Shown here piece after piece: positions 28,744-38,834 of a stretch of 64,000 nt of DNA. Each line of letters starts with the position of its first letter. Within the stretch, counting starts at the first letter, position 1. Both the position numbers and the translations under genes were made by a program. The stretch comes from Halomonas sp. TA22 (GTDB taxonomy: Bacteria; Pseudomonadota; Gammaproteobacteria; Pseudomonadales; Halomonadaceae). The notes below the pieces were generated by a model, which saw only the letters and a list, made by a program, of their open reading frames with translations, was not told the origin of the DNA and searched no databases. Where the stretch lies: positions 1,860,001 through 1,924,000 of the forward strand of contig NZ_CP053108.1 of assembly GCF_013009075.1 (NCBI RefSeq), read 5' to 3'.

Positions 28744-31700
28744 ATGGATATCGCAAGGTCATCCATTGAGCGGCCACTCAATACCTGGCTAATCATCGTT
28801 ATCTGTTTTTTTGGCGGAATATGGGGGTTCTATGCGGTAGGCAAGCTCGAGGATCCTGCCTTCACGATCCCAAACGCCATCATCAATACCGAGTATCCCG
28901 GCGCGACCGCCCAGGAAGTGGAAGAGGAGATCACCGAACGACTGGAGAGAGCGATACAGGAGCTACCCCAGGTCGACTTCATCGAGTCCCTTTCCCTGCC
29001 GGGAAGGTCGGAAATCGAAGTGGAGATTTCCGACACTTACGGCAGCGACCAGCTTCCTCAGATATGGGATGAGCTGCGAAGAAAGGTCAACGATACTCAG
29101 GGGTCTCTTCCTGAAGGCGCCTCCCCTTCTCAGGTCAACGATGACTTCGGTGAGGTCTATGGCCTGTTCTATGCCGTGATCGCCGAGGGTTACTCGGAGG
29201 ATGAAATCCGTGATATCTCGACCTTCCTGCAACGGGAGGTACTGACCGTGCCCGGCGTTGCACGCGTCACGACCGCTGGCGAGCGAGGAGAGACCATCTA
29301 TGTGGAGATTCCCAATGAGCGCCTGACCACGCTGGGCATTCCCATCGAGCAGGTGCTCAATACCATCCAGACCGAGAACACCGTCGAGGATGCCGGATCG
29401 CTGCGCATCGGCGATAGTCATGTCAGGATCGTGGCGAGAACCCAGGTCGACAGTGTCGATAATATCGAGTCGATCCGTATCGGCCGCTCCGGCACCACCG
29501 AGCAGGTGGCGCTGGGCGACATCGCACATGTCTATCGCCAAGCCACGGAAATTCCCAATCACCTCATTCACTACAACCAGCAGGATGCCTTCACGCTTGC
29601 CATTGCGGGTGTCGAGACGGAGAACATCATCGAGGTGGGCGAAGCCGTCGAAGCCCATCTGGCATCGCTCGAAGGGCGTATTCCGCTGGGGGTGGAGCTG
29701 CATCCCATCTATGAGCAGCACCGAGTCGTGGATGATGCCATCAATGATTTCCTGATCAACCTGGCGATGTCGGTGGCCATCGTCATCGGCGTGCTGTGCC
29801 TCTTCATGGGCTGGCGGATCGGTCTGGTCGTCGGTGCCACGCTGCTGCTTACCGTACTTGGCACCCTGCTGTTCATGGCCATTCTCGATATCGAAATGGA
29901 GCGCATCTCGCTGGGAGCCTTGATCATTGCCATGGGGATGCTGGTCGACAATGCCATCGTGGTGGCAGAGGGGATGGTCATCAACATAAAGCGGGGCCAG
30001 AGCGCCACGGATGCCGCCAGTGCCTCCGCCAAGCGCACCCAGATTCCGTTGCTCGGGGCCACCGTCATCGGCATCATGGCTTTTGCGGGGATCGGCCTCT
30101 CCGACGACGTGACCGGTGAGTTCCTGTTCTCGCTGTTCATGGTCATCATGATCTCGTTGATGATGAGTTGGCTGCTTGCCATCACGGTAACGCCGCTGTT
30201 TGGTTATTACCTGCTGAAGAGTGCCAAGGGCGACGACGAGGATCCCTACGCTGGCTTTCTCTATCGTGCCTACCAGAAGCTGCTGGGCCTTGCGCTGCGT
30301 GCCAGGCTCGTGACCGTTGCCTTGCTGGCGGCCATCACCGCGCTTTGCATCTGGGGTTTCGGGCTGATTCCCCAGGCTTTCTTTCCCAACTCCAATACGC
30401 CCATCTTCTACGTCAACTACTTTCTGCCGCATGGCGCGGACATCCGCGCTACCGAACGTGACGCCAAGGAAATAGATCGATACCTGCTGGAGAAAGAGGG
30501 CGTCGAGTCAGTCGCGACCTTCATCGGGCGTGGCGCCACGCGCTTCATGCTGACTTACGCTCCCGAGCAGCCCGATCCTGCCTATGTGCAGTTCATTGTG
30601 CGAGCCCAGGACCTGGATACCATCGATGCGCTGGACCCGGTAATCTTTCGCGAGCTGAGCGAAGCCTACCCGCATGCCGAAGTGCGTACGGAGCGACTCA
30701 AGTTCGGCCCCGGGGGCGGAGCCGATGTCGAGGCACGCTTCAAGGGCAGCGACCCTGCCGTATTGCGCCGGCTAGCCGAGGAGGCGCAGCACCGGATGCT
30801 GGTTGATCCCATGCTCATCGATGTGCGCCATGACTGGCGGCAACAGGAGACGGTGGTGGTGCCCATCATCAACGAGGAGCGGGCGAGAATCGCCGGCGTC
30901 AATCGTGACGAGATCGCCCAGACGCTGCAGTTTGCCTCCTCGGGCACCCAGGCCGGCACCTACCGCGAAGGGGACAACTTCATACCAGTGGTGGCACGCC
31001 CACCGGCGAACGAGCGCGACGATGTCGACCTGCTGTCGGATCGCCTGGTGTGGAGCAATGCCGAGCAGACGTTCATCCCCATCACACAGATAGTCGATGC
31101 CTTCGACACCCAGAGCGAGGAGGGGCTGATCACTCGTCGCGATCGCGTCCGCACGCTGACGGTGCAGGCCAATCCCGCCTATGGGTATACCTCCAACGAG
31201 GCCTTTCAGTCGATACGAGGCGATATCGAGGCGATAGAGCTGCCGCCAGGCTACACCTTGGAGTGGGGGGGGGAGTACGAGGACTCAGGCGATGCACAGG
31301 CGGCGCTGGCCCAGCAACTGCCGATCAGCGTACTGATCATGCTGCTGATCTCGATCCTGCTGTTCGGAAAACTCAAGCAGCCGCTGATCATCTGGCTGGT
31401 GGTGCCGATGTCGGTCTGCGGTGTGGTGATAGGCCTTCTGATCACCGGGCTGCCCTTCACGTTCACCGCGCTGCTGGGCATGCTGAGCCTCTCGGGGATG
31501 CTGATGAAGAACGCCATCGTGCTGGTCGATGAGATCGATGACCAGATCGACTCCGACAAGGAAGCGATAAAGGCACTTGTCGACGCCAGTGTCAGCCGTC
31601 TTCGCCCGGTGCTCCTGGCCGCCGGCACGACGATTCTCGGCATGTTGCCGCTGCTGACGGACGCCTTCTTCAACAGCATGGCCGTCACCATCATGGGCGG

Positions 31701-31812
31701 GCTAGCCTTCGCCTCGCTCCTGACATTGATCGCCGTACCCGTGCTGTATGCGCTGTTCTTCAAGATTCGCTATGACAAGGAAAAATTAAAGAGCGAGCCT
31801 GACAAGGCGTAG
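28744..31812 (+). CDS. RND efflux pump inner-membrane permease (TriC-like branch)
   Basis: A 1022-aa proton-driven pump with 12 predicted membrane spans and two large periplasmic loops. TM1 carries NTWLIIVICFFGGIWGFYAVG; TM4 has GMLVDNAIVVAEGMV, keeping the first proton-relay Asp but with Asn where AcrB has its second Asp (407/408). That variant is usual in a branch of HAE-type pumps that includes TriC, so it need not mean loss of function. FAGIGLSDDVTGEF and MKNAIVLVDEID mark other conserved helices. With the adaptor and the lipoprotein channel it forms a complete exporter; substrates cannot be told. Confidence 0.93.
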   Translation: MDIARSSIERPLNTWLIIVICFFGGIWGFYAVGKLEDPAFTIPNAIINTEYPGATAQEVEEEITERLERAIQELPQVDFIESLSLPGRSEIEVEISDTYGSDQLPQIWDELRRKVNDTQGSLPEGASPSQVNDDFGEVYGLFYAVIAEGYSEDEIRDISTFLQREVLTVPGVARVTTAGERGETIYVEIPNERLTTLGIPIEQVLNTIQTENTVEDAGSLRIGDSHVRIVARTQVDSVDNIESIRIGRSGTTEQVALGDIAHVYRQATEIPNHLIHYNQQDAFTLAIAGVETENIIEVGEAVEAHLASLEGRIPLGVELHPIYEQHRVVDDAINDFLINLAMSVAIVIGVLCLFMGWRIGLVVGATLLLTVLGTLLFMAILDIEMERISLGALIIAMGMLVDNAIVVAEGMVINIKRGQSATDAASASAKRTQIPLLGATVIGIMAFAGIGLSDDVTGEFLFSLFMVIMISLMMSWLLAITVTPLFGYYLLKSAKGDDEDPYAGFLYRAYQKLLGLALRARLVTVALLAAITALCIWGFGLIPQAFFPNSNTPIFYVNYFLPHGADIRATERDAKEIDRYLLEKEGVESVATFIGRGATRFMLTYAPEQPDPAYVQFIVRAQDLDTIDALDPVIFRELSEAYPHAEVRTERLKFGPGGGADVEARFKGSDPAVLRRLAEEAQHRMLVDPMLIDVRHDWRQQETVVVPIINEERARIAGVNRDEIAQTLQFASSGTQAGTYREGDNFIPVVARPPANERDDVDLLSDRLVWSNAEQTFIPITQIVDAFDTQSEEGLITRRDRVRTLTVQANPAYGYTSNEAFQSIRGDIEAIELPPGYTLEWGGEYEDSGDAQAALAQQLPISVLIMLLISILLFGKLKQPLIIWLVVPMSVCGVVIGLLITGLPFTFTALLGMLSLSGMLMKNAIVLVDEIDDQIDSDKEAIKALVDASVSRLRPVLLAAGTTILGMLPLLTDAFFNSMAVTIMGGLAFASLLTLIAVPVLYALFFKIRYDKEKLKSEPDKA

Positions 31813-31836
31813 CCACGTCGTGGCTTGTTGACGATG

Positions 31837-31866
31837 CCCGGCGGTGGGCTCCACCGCCGGCTTTTC
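31837..31866 (+). terminator. Terminator of the AraC-linked RND operon
   Basis: CCGGCGGTGG and CCACCGCCGG arms around GCT, followed by CTTTTCT. Confidence 0.85.
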
Positions 31867-31891
31867 TGTCGCGTTCAGTGGCTAATGACGT

Positions 31892-32563
31892 TCATCCATG
31901 CCCATGTTGCTGACGGTGGGGCATCGGCAGTCGACTCAGGCGCTCTCGCGCATTCATGAAGGCATCGGCAGCCACGCTGCGGTAGGTCCCTTCACCGGCC
32001 AGATACTTCACCAGTATTCTGCGCTCTCCCACCGCCGGACAATCCTGCTGCTTGCAATGCAGGGTTACCACTACCTCCGGGTCCTCCACCAGGCTTGCCT
32101 GGCAAAGCCCATCGCTACCGGTACGCTCATGCACCACGACCGCTTCTCCCAGCAGGCAACGGGTGCACACCCTGCGCCACCGATGAAAACTACGTTGCGC
32201 CGCATGGCAGAGCGATACGCTCAAGGGAGCGGCAACCGCCAGCGCTGCCCAGAGAACCAGGAAGCCGAGCGGTACGCGAAAGAAACCGAGCGGCAGGAAG
32301 CGCAGCACCAGTAGCTCGATGGCAAGGCAGAGCACCGCCCCGAGCGTCAGCAGCACACTCAACGCAAACGAGGCGGGAACCCCACCCAGGCCCAACGAGA
32401 CCAGGACACTGGTGAGGTGATCGCCACGCAGGCTGTCGTGCTCGAAGAACTCGATCGGCAGCAACCTCAACGCGACCAGCAACCAGTAGAGCAACATCAA
32501 GGCAAGCAGGCCGGTGAAGACGATGGTGGGAAAACTCAAGAGGGTCTGGATCAGCAATTCCAT
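31892..32563 (-). CDS. YqiJ-like (DUF1449) membrane protein
   Basis: A 223-aa protein with about four hydrophobic segments in the first 120 residues (FPTIVFTGLLALMLLYWLLV, SFALSVLLTLGAVLCLAIEL, LGFLVLWAALAVAAPLSVSL) and a soluble C-terminal beta-rich part (GEAVVVHERTGSDGLCQASL) that looks like the OB-fold of YqiJ/NfeD-type proteins. In E. coli yqiJ neighbours a flotillin gene; no flotillin gene is next to this one. Assignment rests on topology and the pattern HLTSVLVSLGLGGVPASF, so it is moderate. Confidence 0.6.
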   Translation of the reverse strand: MELLIQTLLSFPTIVFTGLLALMLLYWLLVALRLLPIEFFEHDSLRGDHLTSVLVSLGLGGVPASFALSVLLTLGAVLCLAIELLVLRFLPLGFFRVPLGFLVLWAALAVAAPLSVSLCHAAQRSFHRWRRVCTRCLLGEAVVVHERTGSDGLCQASLVEDPEVVVTLHCKQQDCPAVGERRILVKYLAGEGTYRSVAADAFMNARERLSRLPMPHRQQHGHG

Positions 32564-32719
32564 GTCGCACCTCCCTACCTTTCAGCTATTGCCGGCGATC
32601 AGGGCTTGATCGCTCATGCTCTCAGCTTAGCCATCTCCGCCTGGATATGGACAACGACCATCGTCTAACCCAGCACTTCCTTGCCCTGGATCAAGTCGCC
32701 GATACCCGCCACTCTCATC

Positions 32720-32747
32720 AAGAAAAAGGCCGCCCCTTGGGGCGGCC
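32720..32747 (-). terminator. Terminator of the tolC-mfp-rnd operon
   Basis: GGCCGCCCC and GGGGCGGCC arms around a 2-nt centre; read on the minus strand the hairpin is followed by TTTTTCTT. Confidence 0.9.
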
Positions 32748-32768
32748 TGCGTTCATGCGGGATGACGT

Positions 32769-35700
32769 TTAGCTTTCACGTACGGCCTCTGCATCATCAT
32801 GCGAGTCTCGGCTGCCCATCTTCCTGCCCAGCCAATCCGAGGCGTGGGCGATCATCGCGTAGAAGGTCGGGATGAAGAAGCTACCCAACACCGCTACCGA
32901 TGCCATGCCCACCGCCACCGTGGTACCGATGTGGTGGCTGCTGGTGTCACTGGCCCCAGTGGCCAGTGCGAGCGGCAAGGTACCGAAAATGAACGCAAGC
33001 GAGGTCATGACGATCGGCCGGAAGCGCAGCTCGGCAGCGCTGATCGCAGCCTCGTGGATCGTCTTGCCAAACTCCTTGCGCTGTAGCTCGGCGAACTCGA
33101 CGATCAAGATGGCATTCTTGGCGGCAAGCCCCACTACCACCAACATGCCGATCTGCACGTAGACACTGGTGTCGAGCCCGCGCAGGACGATACCGCCAAT
33201 CCCGCCCAGGAACGCAAAGGGCGTCGCCGTGAGCACCGCCAATGGCAGCGACCAGCTCTCGTACTGAGCGGCCAGAATCAGGAAGACCATGATCAGACCG
33301 AAGACGATGGCAAGCGTAGCGGCATTGCCCATCTCCGCCTCCTGGTAGGCAGTGCCCGTCCAGCCCATGCCCCAGTTGCTGCCAAGCTCCTGCTCGACGA
33401 CCTCATTCATCGCCGCAATGGCCTGGCCGGAACTGTAACCCTCTGCCGGCCCACCCTGGAACTGGGCACCCGCATAGACGCCGAAACGCGTCACGACTGC
33501 CGGTGCCGCAGTACGCTCCAGGGTGACGAATTCGGAGAGCGGAATGCGCTGGCCATTACTGGCACGCACGAAGACCCGGCTGATGTCATCCGGCGTCTGC
33601 CTGAAGCTGTCCTCGTTCTGCAGATAGACCTGGAAGTTACGGTTCTGATAGCTGAAGTAATTGACGAAACCGGTACCGAAGGTATTCGAGAGCGTCGCGT
33701 TGATATCCGTCAACGCCACGCCATAGCTGAGCGCCTTCTGCTGATCGATCTCCGCCTGGTAGGAGGGCACGTTGACGTTGAAGGTGGTGAATACCTGATT
33801 GAGCACCGGATGCTGATTGGCAGCCTGCATCACCCGCAGCGACGCCTGGTAGAGCTCCTGGGGAGTCGCCCCCTCGAAGGATTGCAGAAAACCGGTGAAG
33901 CCCCCTGTGGTGGAGAGCCCCATGATTGGCGGCGCATTGAACGCCATCGCCGTGCCCCCCTCGATCTGTGCCCCGAGGCGCATGATGTGACCGACCAGTT
34001 CGTCGGCGGTCAGGTCACGCTCATCCCAAGGCGCCATATTGACGAAGATGATCCCACGCGCCGTATTGACTGCGCTCGAAAGGATATCGTAACCGGCAAT
34101 CGCCGAGGAGTAGCGTACCCCCGGGATCTGCTCGATCTCGTGGCTGAGCTTCTCCATGTAACGACTGGTACGGTCCAGCGATGCCGAATCGGGCAGCGAG
34201 ATGCTGGCCAGCACAATGCCCTGGTCGGTTTCCGGCACCAGCGTCGACGGTGTGCGCTCGTAGAGCCACAGCGATCCCACCCCAGTCAACACGGTCAGCG
34301 CTATCGCCACGAACCAGTGCTTGACCAGAACACGCACCACCCACATGTAGACGGTGGTAATCCAGGCGAACATGCGATCGAACAGGCGCAGCGGCGTATT
34401 GATCGCGCGCTTGAACTTCGATTCGCCCATCTTGGGCTTGTGCTTGAGGAAGATTGCGCTCAGAGCCGGCGTGAAGGTCAGCGCCATCAGCGCCGAAAAG
34501 CCCACCGAAATGGCGACGGTCAACGCGAACTGCTGATAGATCTGCCCAGTGAAACCGCCAAGGAACGCCACCGGCACGAAAACCGCCGCCATGATCAGCG
34601 AGGTGGCGATGACTGGCCCGCCCACTTCGGTCATGGCTCGCGCCGTGGCCTTGCGCACCGTGATCGACTCATCCTCGCTCAGTACCCGCTCGACGTTCTC
34701 GACGACCAGAATCGCATCGTCGACCACGATGCCGATGGAGAGTACCAGGGCAAAGAGCGTCAGCAGGTTGATCGAGAAGCCGAATAGGTAGAAGCCGGCA
34801 AAGGTCGCCAGCACCGAGACCGGTACCACCGACATGGCGATCACCGTGAAGCGCCAGTTCTGCAGGAAGATAAAGAGGATCACACCGACGATCAGGAAGG
34901 CTTCGATGAAGGTGTGAAATACCGTCTCCACCGAGGCATTGATGAACAACGTGGTGTCGTAGGGAATCACATACTCGAGACCGGGCGGAAAGCGTCCTGC
35001 GACATCGGCCATGACCGCTTTCACCGCATCGGCCGTCTCGAGCGCGTTGGCACCCGGCTGCTGATTGATGATGATCGGCGACATGGTGGCGTTATTGAGG
35101 TTCGCCTCGACGCCATAGAACGAGGCCCCCAGCTCGATACGTGCGACATCCTCGAGACGCAGCGTGGAGCCGTCCGGATTGGTGCGCAGCGCGATGTTGC
35201 GGAACTGATCGGCATCCGAGAGCCGCCCACCCGCCGTGATCGTATAGGTAAAGGCGCGCGGCTCGCGCTGCGGCGTGGCCGCCAGATTGCCCGCTGGCAC
35301 CTCTGTGTTCTGGGCGCGGATGGCAGTGGCGACTTCGCTGGGCGTCAGATCGTACTGCGCCAGTTTCTCCGGCTCCATCCAGATGCGCATGGCGAACTCG
35401 CCACCACCAAGCACTTCGGCGTTACCCACGCCGGGCACCTGGCGCAACTCGTCGAGCACGTTCAGCGTGGCGTAGTTCTGCATGAAGACGTTGTTGTAGT
35501 CGCCCTCCGGTGAGATCAGCGCCACCAGCATCAGGATCGAGTCGGAGCGCAGCTCGACCGTCACCCCCTGTGCCTGCACCTCCTCAGGCAGTTGCGAAAG
35601 CGCTCCCTGCACCCGGTTATTGACGTTGATGGTATTGATGTCGCCATCGGTGCCGATGTCGAACGCCACGCTTAGGCTCATGATACCGTTGTCGGCACTC

Positions 35701-35948
35701 GTCGAGTTCATGTAAAGCATGTTCTCGACGCCGTTGATCGCCTCGGCCAGCGGTGCGGCCACGGTCTGGGCCACGGTTTCCGCATCCGCCCCGGGGAAGC
35801 TGGCCTGCACCGAGACCGTCGGCGGCACCACACTTGGGTACTGCTCGATCGGCAGTATGCGCATGCTCATCACCCCGACCAGGGTCAGGATGATCGCCAG
35901 TACCGTGGCGAATATCGGGCGAGCGATGAAGAAATTGGAAAAATTCAT
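32769..35948 (-). CDS. AcrB-type RND multidrug efflux permease
   Basis: A 1059-aa HAE-1 pump. TM1 region NFFIARPIFATVLAIILTLVG is typical AcrB/MexB; TM4 reads IGIVVDDAILVVENVERV with both proton-relay Asp residues; TM10 has the conserved Lys in VVGLAAKNAILIVEFAE. The pore-domain segments AIRAQNTEVPAGNLA and LGTGFVNYF-like TFGTGFVNYFSYQNRN are in place. It overlaps the adaptor gene by 4 bp and is last in a three-gene operon. Closest functional analogues are AcrAB-TolC and TtgABC, consistent with TetR-type control through the operator at 38843-38858. Confidence 0.95.
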   Translation of the reverse strand: MNFSNFFIARPIFATVLAIILTLVGVMSMRILPIEQYPSVVPPTVSVQASFPGADAETVAQTVAAPLAEAINGVENMLYMNSTSADNGIMSLSVAFDIGTDGDINTINVNNRVQGALSQLPEEVQAQGVTVELRSDSILMLVALISPEGDYNNVFMQNYATLNVLDELRQVPGVGNAEVLGGGEFAMRIWMEPEKLAQYDLTPSEVATAIRAQNTEVPAGNLAATPQREPRAFTYTITAGGRLSDADQFRNIALRTNPDGSTLRLEDVARIELGASFYGVEANLNNATMSPIIINQQPGANALETADAVKAVMADVAGRFPPGLEYVIPYDTTLFINASVETVFHTFIEAFLIVGVILFIFLQNWRFTVIAMSVVPVSVLATFAGFYLFGFSINLLTLFALVLSIGIVVDDAILVVENVERVLSEDESITVRKATARAMTEVGGPVIATSLIMAAVFVPVAFLGGFTGQIYQQFALTVAISVGFSALMALTFTPALSAIFLKHKPKMGESKFKRAINTPLRLFDRMFAWITTVYMWVVRVLVKHWFVAIALTVLTGVGSLWLYERTPSTLVPETDQGIVLASISLPDSASLDRTSRYMEKLSHEIEQIPGVRYSSAIAGYDILSSAVNTARGIIFVNMAPWDERDLTADELVGHIMRLGAQIEGGTAMAFNAPPIMGLSTTGGFTGFLQSFEGATPQELYQASLRVMQAANQHPVLNQVFTTFNVNVPSYQAEIDQQKALSYGVALTDINATLSNTFGTGFVNYFSYQNRNFQVYLQNEDSFRQTPDDISRVFVRASNGQRIPLSEFVTLERTAAPAVVTRFGVYAGAQFQGGPAEGYSSGQAIAAMNEVVEQELGSNWGMGWTGTAYQEAEMGNAATLAIVFGLIMVFLILAAQYESWSLPLAVLTATPFAFLGGIGGIVLRGLDTSVYVQIGMLVVVGLAAKNAILIVEFAELQRKEFGKTIHEAAISAAELRFRPIVMTSLAFIFGTLPLALATGASDTSSHHIGTTVAVGMASVAVLGSFFIPTFYAMIAHASDWLGRKMGSRDSHDDAEAVRES

Positions 35949-37225
35949 TCGCCCTCGGCCTCCGCTCCGCCAGCCGGTGCCGCTTCAGCGCCCATCGCTT
36001 CCTCGGTCTGCTCCATCGACTCGGTCTCCTGCTGGGCCTGCTGCCTCTCGCGCTCTTCTACATCCTCGACGAGAGCTTCGGCATCGCCATCGAAAGGTCG
36101 CGCCTCGATACGGGTACCAGCCTGGATGCCCGCCGGGTCGCTGACCACGACGCGATCGCCATTGTCGAGCCCTTCGAGCACGATCTGCCAGGGACCGGCG
36201 AGATCGCCGAGCCGCACGGTACGCGCCCGGGCAACATCGTTTTCATCAAGCACGAAGACCTGCGGGCCCATCAGCCCTTGGGTCACCGCGATCTCGGGCA
36301 CCGCCATGACATCGAAGCGCTTCATCCCTTCAAGCCGCACACGCACGAACTGGCCTGGCAGAAAGTAACCCTCGCTGTTTTCGAACACGGCGCTTGCCTG
36401 CACCGTGCTGGTTTGCTGGCTCACTCGTGAGGCCAGAAAGTCCAGTTCGCCGCGCAGCAGCGCCCCCGCCTCGCCTGGAAAGGCAAGCGACACGCCGATA
36501 GAGGAGGCCTCCTCCTCGCGCAGCTGTTGGCGGAGCTCGAATGCATCGCGCTGTGGCAGTTGGAAACGCACCTCCAGCGGATCGAGTGGAGTGATGGTGG
36601 CAAGCTCGGTTCCCGAGTTGACCACGTTGCCGACATTCACCTCGCTCAGGCTGATGATGCCCGACACCGGTGCGGTGACATCGGTGTAGCCGAAATCGAG
36701 ATTGGCGCTGTCCAGCGCGGCGCGAGCCTGGGCCACCGAGGCGGTTGCCACCCGCAGGTCGGCCTGGGCCTGGTCGTGCTGCTGCTGGCTGACCGAATTC
36801 TGGCTCAACAGGCGGGCATAGCGCTCCGCATCGCGCCTGGCGCGGCTCTCTTCCGCTTGGGCGCTTTGCAGATCCGCCTCACGCTGGCGCACGGTCGCCT
36901 GGTAGAGCGCAGGTTCGATGGTATAGAGACTATCGCCACGCGCCACCTCGTCGCCGGGCTCGAAGTGGCGCGCTTCCAGCGTTCCGCTGACCCTTGCGAC
37001 CAGCACCACTTCATTGTCACTGCGCAGCAACGCGCCGTAGCTACGGTCGATGTCGACGTCGCGTCGCGCCATCTCCATCACCTCAGCAGGCCGGGCCGGT
37101 GCCTCCTGCTGCGGGCCGCCGGCTTGGGCTGGGGAGGCCTCATCGTTGCCGCAACCGGTGAGCAACAGTCCCAGCGTGGCCAGTGCCAGCAGCGGGAAGC
37201 GTGCGTTTTTTAACGTGGTTGACAT
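35945..37225 (-). CDS. RND periplasmic adaptor (AcrA/MexA-like) lipoprotein
   Basis: About 426 aa from the ATG at 37225, giving signal LLALATLGLLLTGC; the open frame to 37411 runs back into the tolC gene and is not coding. Order: lipoyl halves (RVSGTLEARHFEPGDEVARG and FGYTDVTAPVSGIISLSEV), alpha-hairpin (about 100-150, READLQSAQAEESRARRDAE), beta-barrel (LEVRFQLPQRDAFELR) and membrane-proximal domain (AGIQAGTRIEARPF). It ends in an unusual low-complexity Glu/Gln/Ala-rich tail of about 50 residues (ERERQQAQQETESMEQTEE) beyond the normal end. Confidence 0.94.
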   Translation of the reverse strand: MSTTLKNARFPLLALATLGLLLTGCGNDEASPAQAGGPQQEAPARPAEVMEMARRDVDIDRSYGALLRSDNEVVLVARVSGTLEARHFEPGDEVARGDSLYTIEPALYQATVRQREADLQSAQAEESRARRDAERYARLLSQNSVSQQQHDQAQADLRVATASVAQARAALDSANLDFGYTDVTAPVSGIISLSEVNVGNVVNSGTELATITPLDPLEVRFQLPQRDAFELRQQLREEEASSIGVSLAFPGEAGALLRGELDFLASRVSQQTSTVQASAVFENSEGYFLPGQFVRVRLEGMKRFDVMAVPEIAVTQGLMGPQVFVLDENDVARARTVRLGDLAGPWQIVLEGLDNGDRVVVSDPAGIQAGTRIEARPFDGDAEALVEDVEERERQQAQQETESMEQTEEAMGAEAAPAGGAEAEGE

Positions 37226-37310
37226 ACCAGTTTCACCTGTTCTTCGATCAAAGACATTCACGAAACGAGTGCCCGGCGCATAGCTTGATGCGCTGGTTAG
37301 CGTTGTTCGA

Positions 37311-38801
37311 TTACTGACGGGGTTGCGGACGCGCGCCGATATCGAGCGCCGCATCGTAGCGGCTGTCGCTCGATGCCTCGGGCAGCTCGAGCGAGACCGA
37401 GGCTTCGTCACTCAGCCACTCGTTGACCGCGGTGATCGCCTCGACATCAAGCGTACCTGCCTGCTGACGCAACCCCAGCAGGTTGAGCACATAATCGTAG
37501 CGAGCATTGGCATGCGCGGAGATGGCATCGTAAAGATTCTGCTCGGCATTGAGCACGTCAACGATGTTGCGCGTTCCCACTTCGTAGCCGGAGCGTGCCG
37601 CATTCAGGGCACTCTGGTTGGAAACCACCGCCTGACGGCGCGCCTCGACGGTTTCGACATCATTGCTGACACGGGTGAACAGTGAACGAACCTGCTGCAC
37701 GGTATCGCGCCGCTGCGCCTCGGCATCATACTGGGTCGACTCGAGTACGAAAGTGCTCTGGTTGATCGAGGCGCTGGTGGCCCCTCCCGTGTATAGCGGG
37801 AGGGAGGCGCGCATGCCGACCTGACTTGCCGAATCGTGGCCTTCGATCACATCGCTGTCACTGTCGGCATACTGATAGGCGGCAAAGGCCTCGAGAATCG
37901 GCATTCGCTGTGCCCGGGCGATGTCGACGTCGCTGCGCGATATCTCCACTCCCGCTTGGGCCAGCAGCAAGAGCGGGCTGTGAATCATCGCCATCTCGAC
38001 CCATTGATCGCGGTCGGCCGGTTGTGGCGGCTCGATCGGCAGCTCACCTGTCAGGCCGTCGATATTGGGGTAGCGCAGGCCAGTGAGCCTTTCGAGCGCC
38101 TCGAAGCTGACCTGCAGATCGCTCTGCGCAGCAATGCGCTCGGCACGCGCCAGGTCGTACACCGCCTCCGCCTCATCGACTTCGGTGATCGCGATCAGCC
38201 CCACCTCGAACTGCTGTCGCGATTGGCTCAGCTGACGCTCGATCGCGCGCTCCTGCGCCTGGCGTGCCTCCAGAATGTCACTGGCTCGCAGTATCTCGAA
38301 ATAGGCGCTGGCGGCATCGAAGAGCAGTTGCTGTTCGGTGGCCTGCAGCGAGAACTCCTGCTGATTGAGTTGACGATCGGCACGCTCGAGTTCGTACCAG
38401 CGTGATGCATTGAACAGTGCCTGACTCGCTTCCAGCGTAAGTCCCGCACTATTGTAGTTGTCATCCAACGCCGTGATTCCAGCCGTACCGGTGCCCGCGG
38501 AAGCTCCCGCCACACTCTGGCTGCTGTAGGCGCGGTTATGCGCTGCCTCAGCCGCCAGCGAAATCTGCGGCAGTAAGGCGCCGCGCTGAACGCCCCGCCC
38601 CGCCTCGACACCACGATAGGTCGCCTGAGCCGAGGCCAGAGTGGCGTCGTTCAACAGCGCATCGCGGGTCACCGTCAGAAGATCCGCTGCCTGAACGGTA
38701 CCGCTCAGCATCAGCGTGCCGACGGCTGTCATCAAGGCGCGCCTTGCACGCAGGGAAGCCCTGGGGCCGAGGCAATGGAGAATTATATTGGGAGGCAGCA
38801 T
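37311..38801 (-). CDS. TolC-family outer membrane channel of the RND operon
   Basis: A 496-aa TolC protein with a signal peptide ending GTVQA, mature start ADLLTVTRDALLND, two copies of the channel-tunnel helix set, and RSGYEVGTRNIVDVLNAEQN in the second half. AGGA precedes the ATG by 7 nt. It shares long identical stretches with the TolC at the left window edge, pointing to duplication. It heads the operon (85-bp gap to the adaptor gene), an unusual order, since in acrAB-like systems the channel gene is usually last or unlinked. Confidence 0.95.
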   Translation of the reverse strand: MLPPNIILHCLGPRASLRARRALMTAVGTLMLSGTVQAADLLTVTRDALLNDATLASAQATYRGVEAGRGVQRGALLPQISLAAEAAHNRAYSSQSVAGASAGTGTAGITALDDNYNSAGLTLEASQALFNASRWYELERADRQLNQQEFSLQATEQQLLFDAASAYFEILRASDILEARQAQERAIERQLSQSRQQFEVGLIAITEVDEAEAVYDLARAERIAAQSDLQVSFEALERLTGLRYPNIDGLTGELPIEPPQPADRDQWVEMAMIHSPLLLLAQAGVEISRSDVDIARAQRMPILEAFAAYQYADSDSDVIEGHDSASQVGMRASLPLYTGGATSASINQSTFVLESTQYDAEAQRRDTVQQVRSLFTRVSNDVETVEARRQAVVSNQSALNAARSGYEVGTRNIVDVLNAEQNLYDAISAHANARYDYVLNLLGLRQQAGTLDVEAITAVNEWLSDEASVSLELPEASSDSRYDAALDIGARPQPRQ

Positions 38802-38834
38802 CAGGGTTCCTATGGCAAGGCTCCGAAGCGACGC

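Noticed and set aside
28963-30432. A 489-aa minus-strand ORF inside the RND permease gene
   Set aside because: His/Asp/Gly-rich composition typical of antisense to high-GC coding DNA; the + strand product is an unmistakable RND pump.
28744-31812. Loss of function of the AraC-linked RND pump because of Asn in the TM4 VDN motif
   Set aside because: VDN is common in a whole branch of RND pumps, so it was kept only as a subfamily trait.
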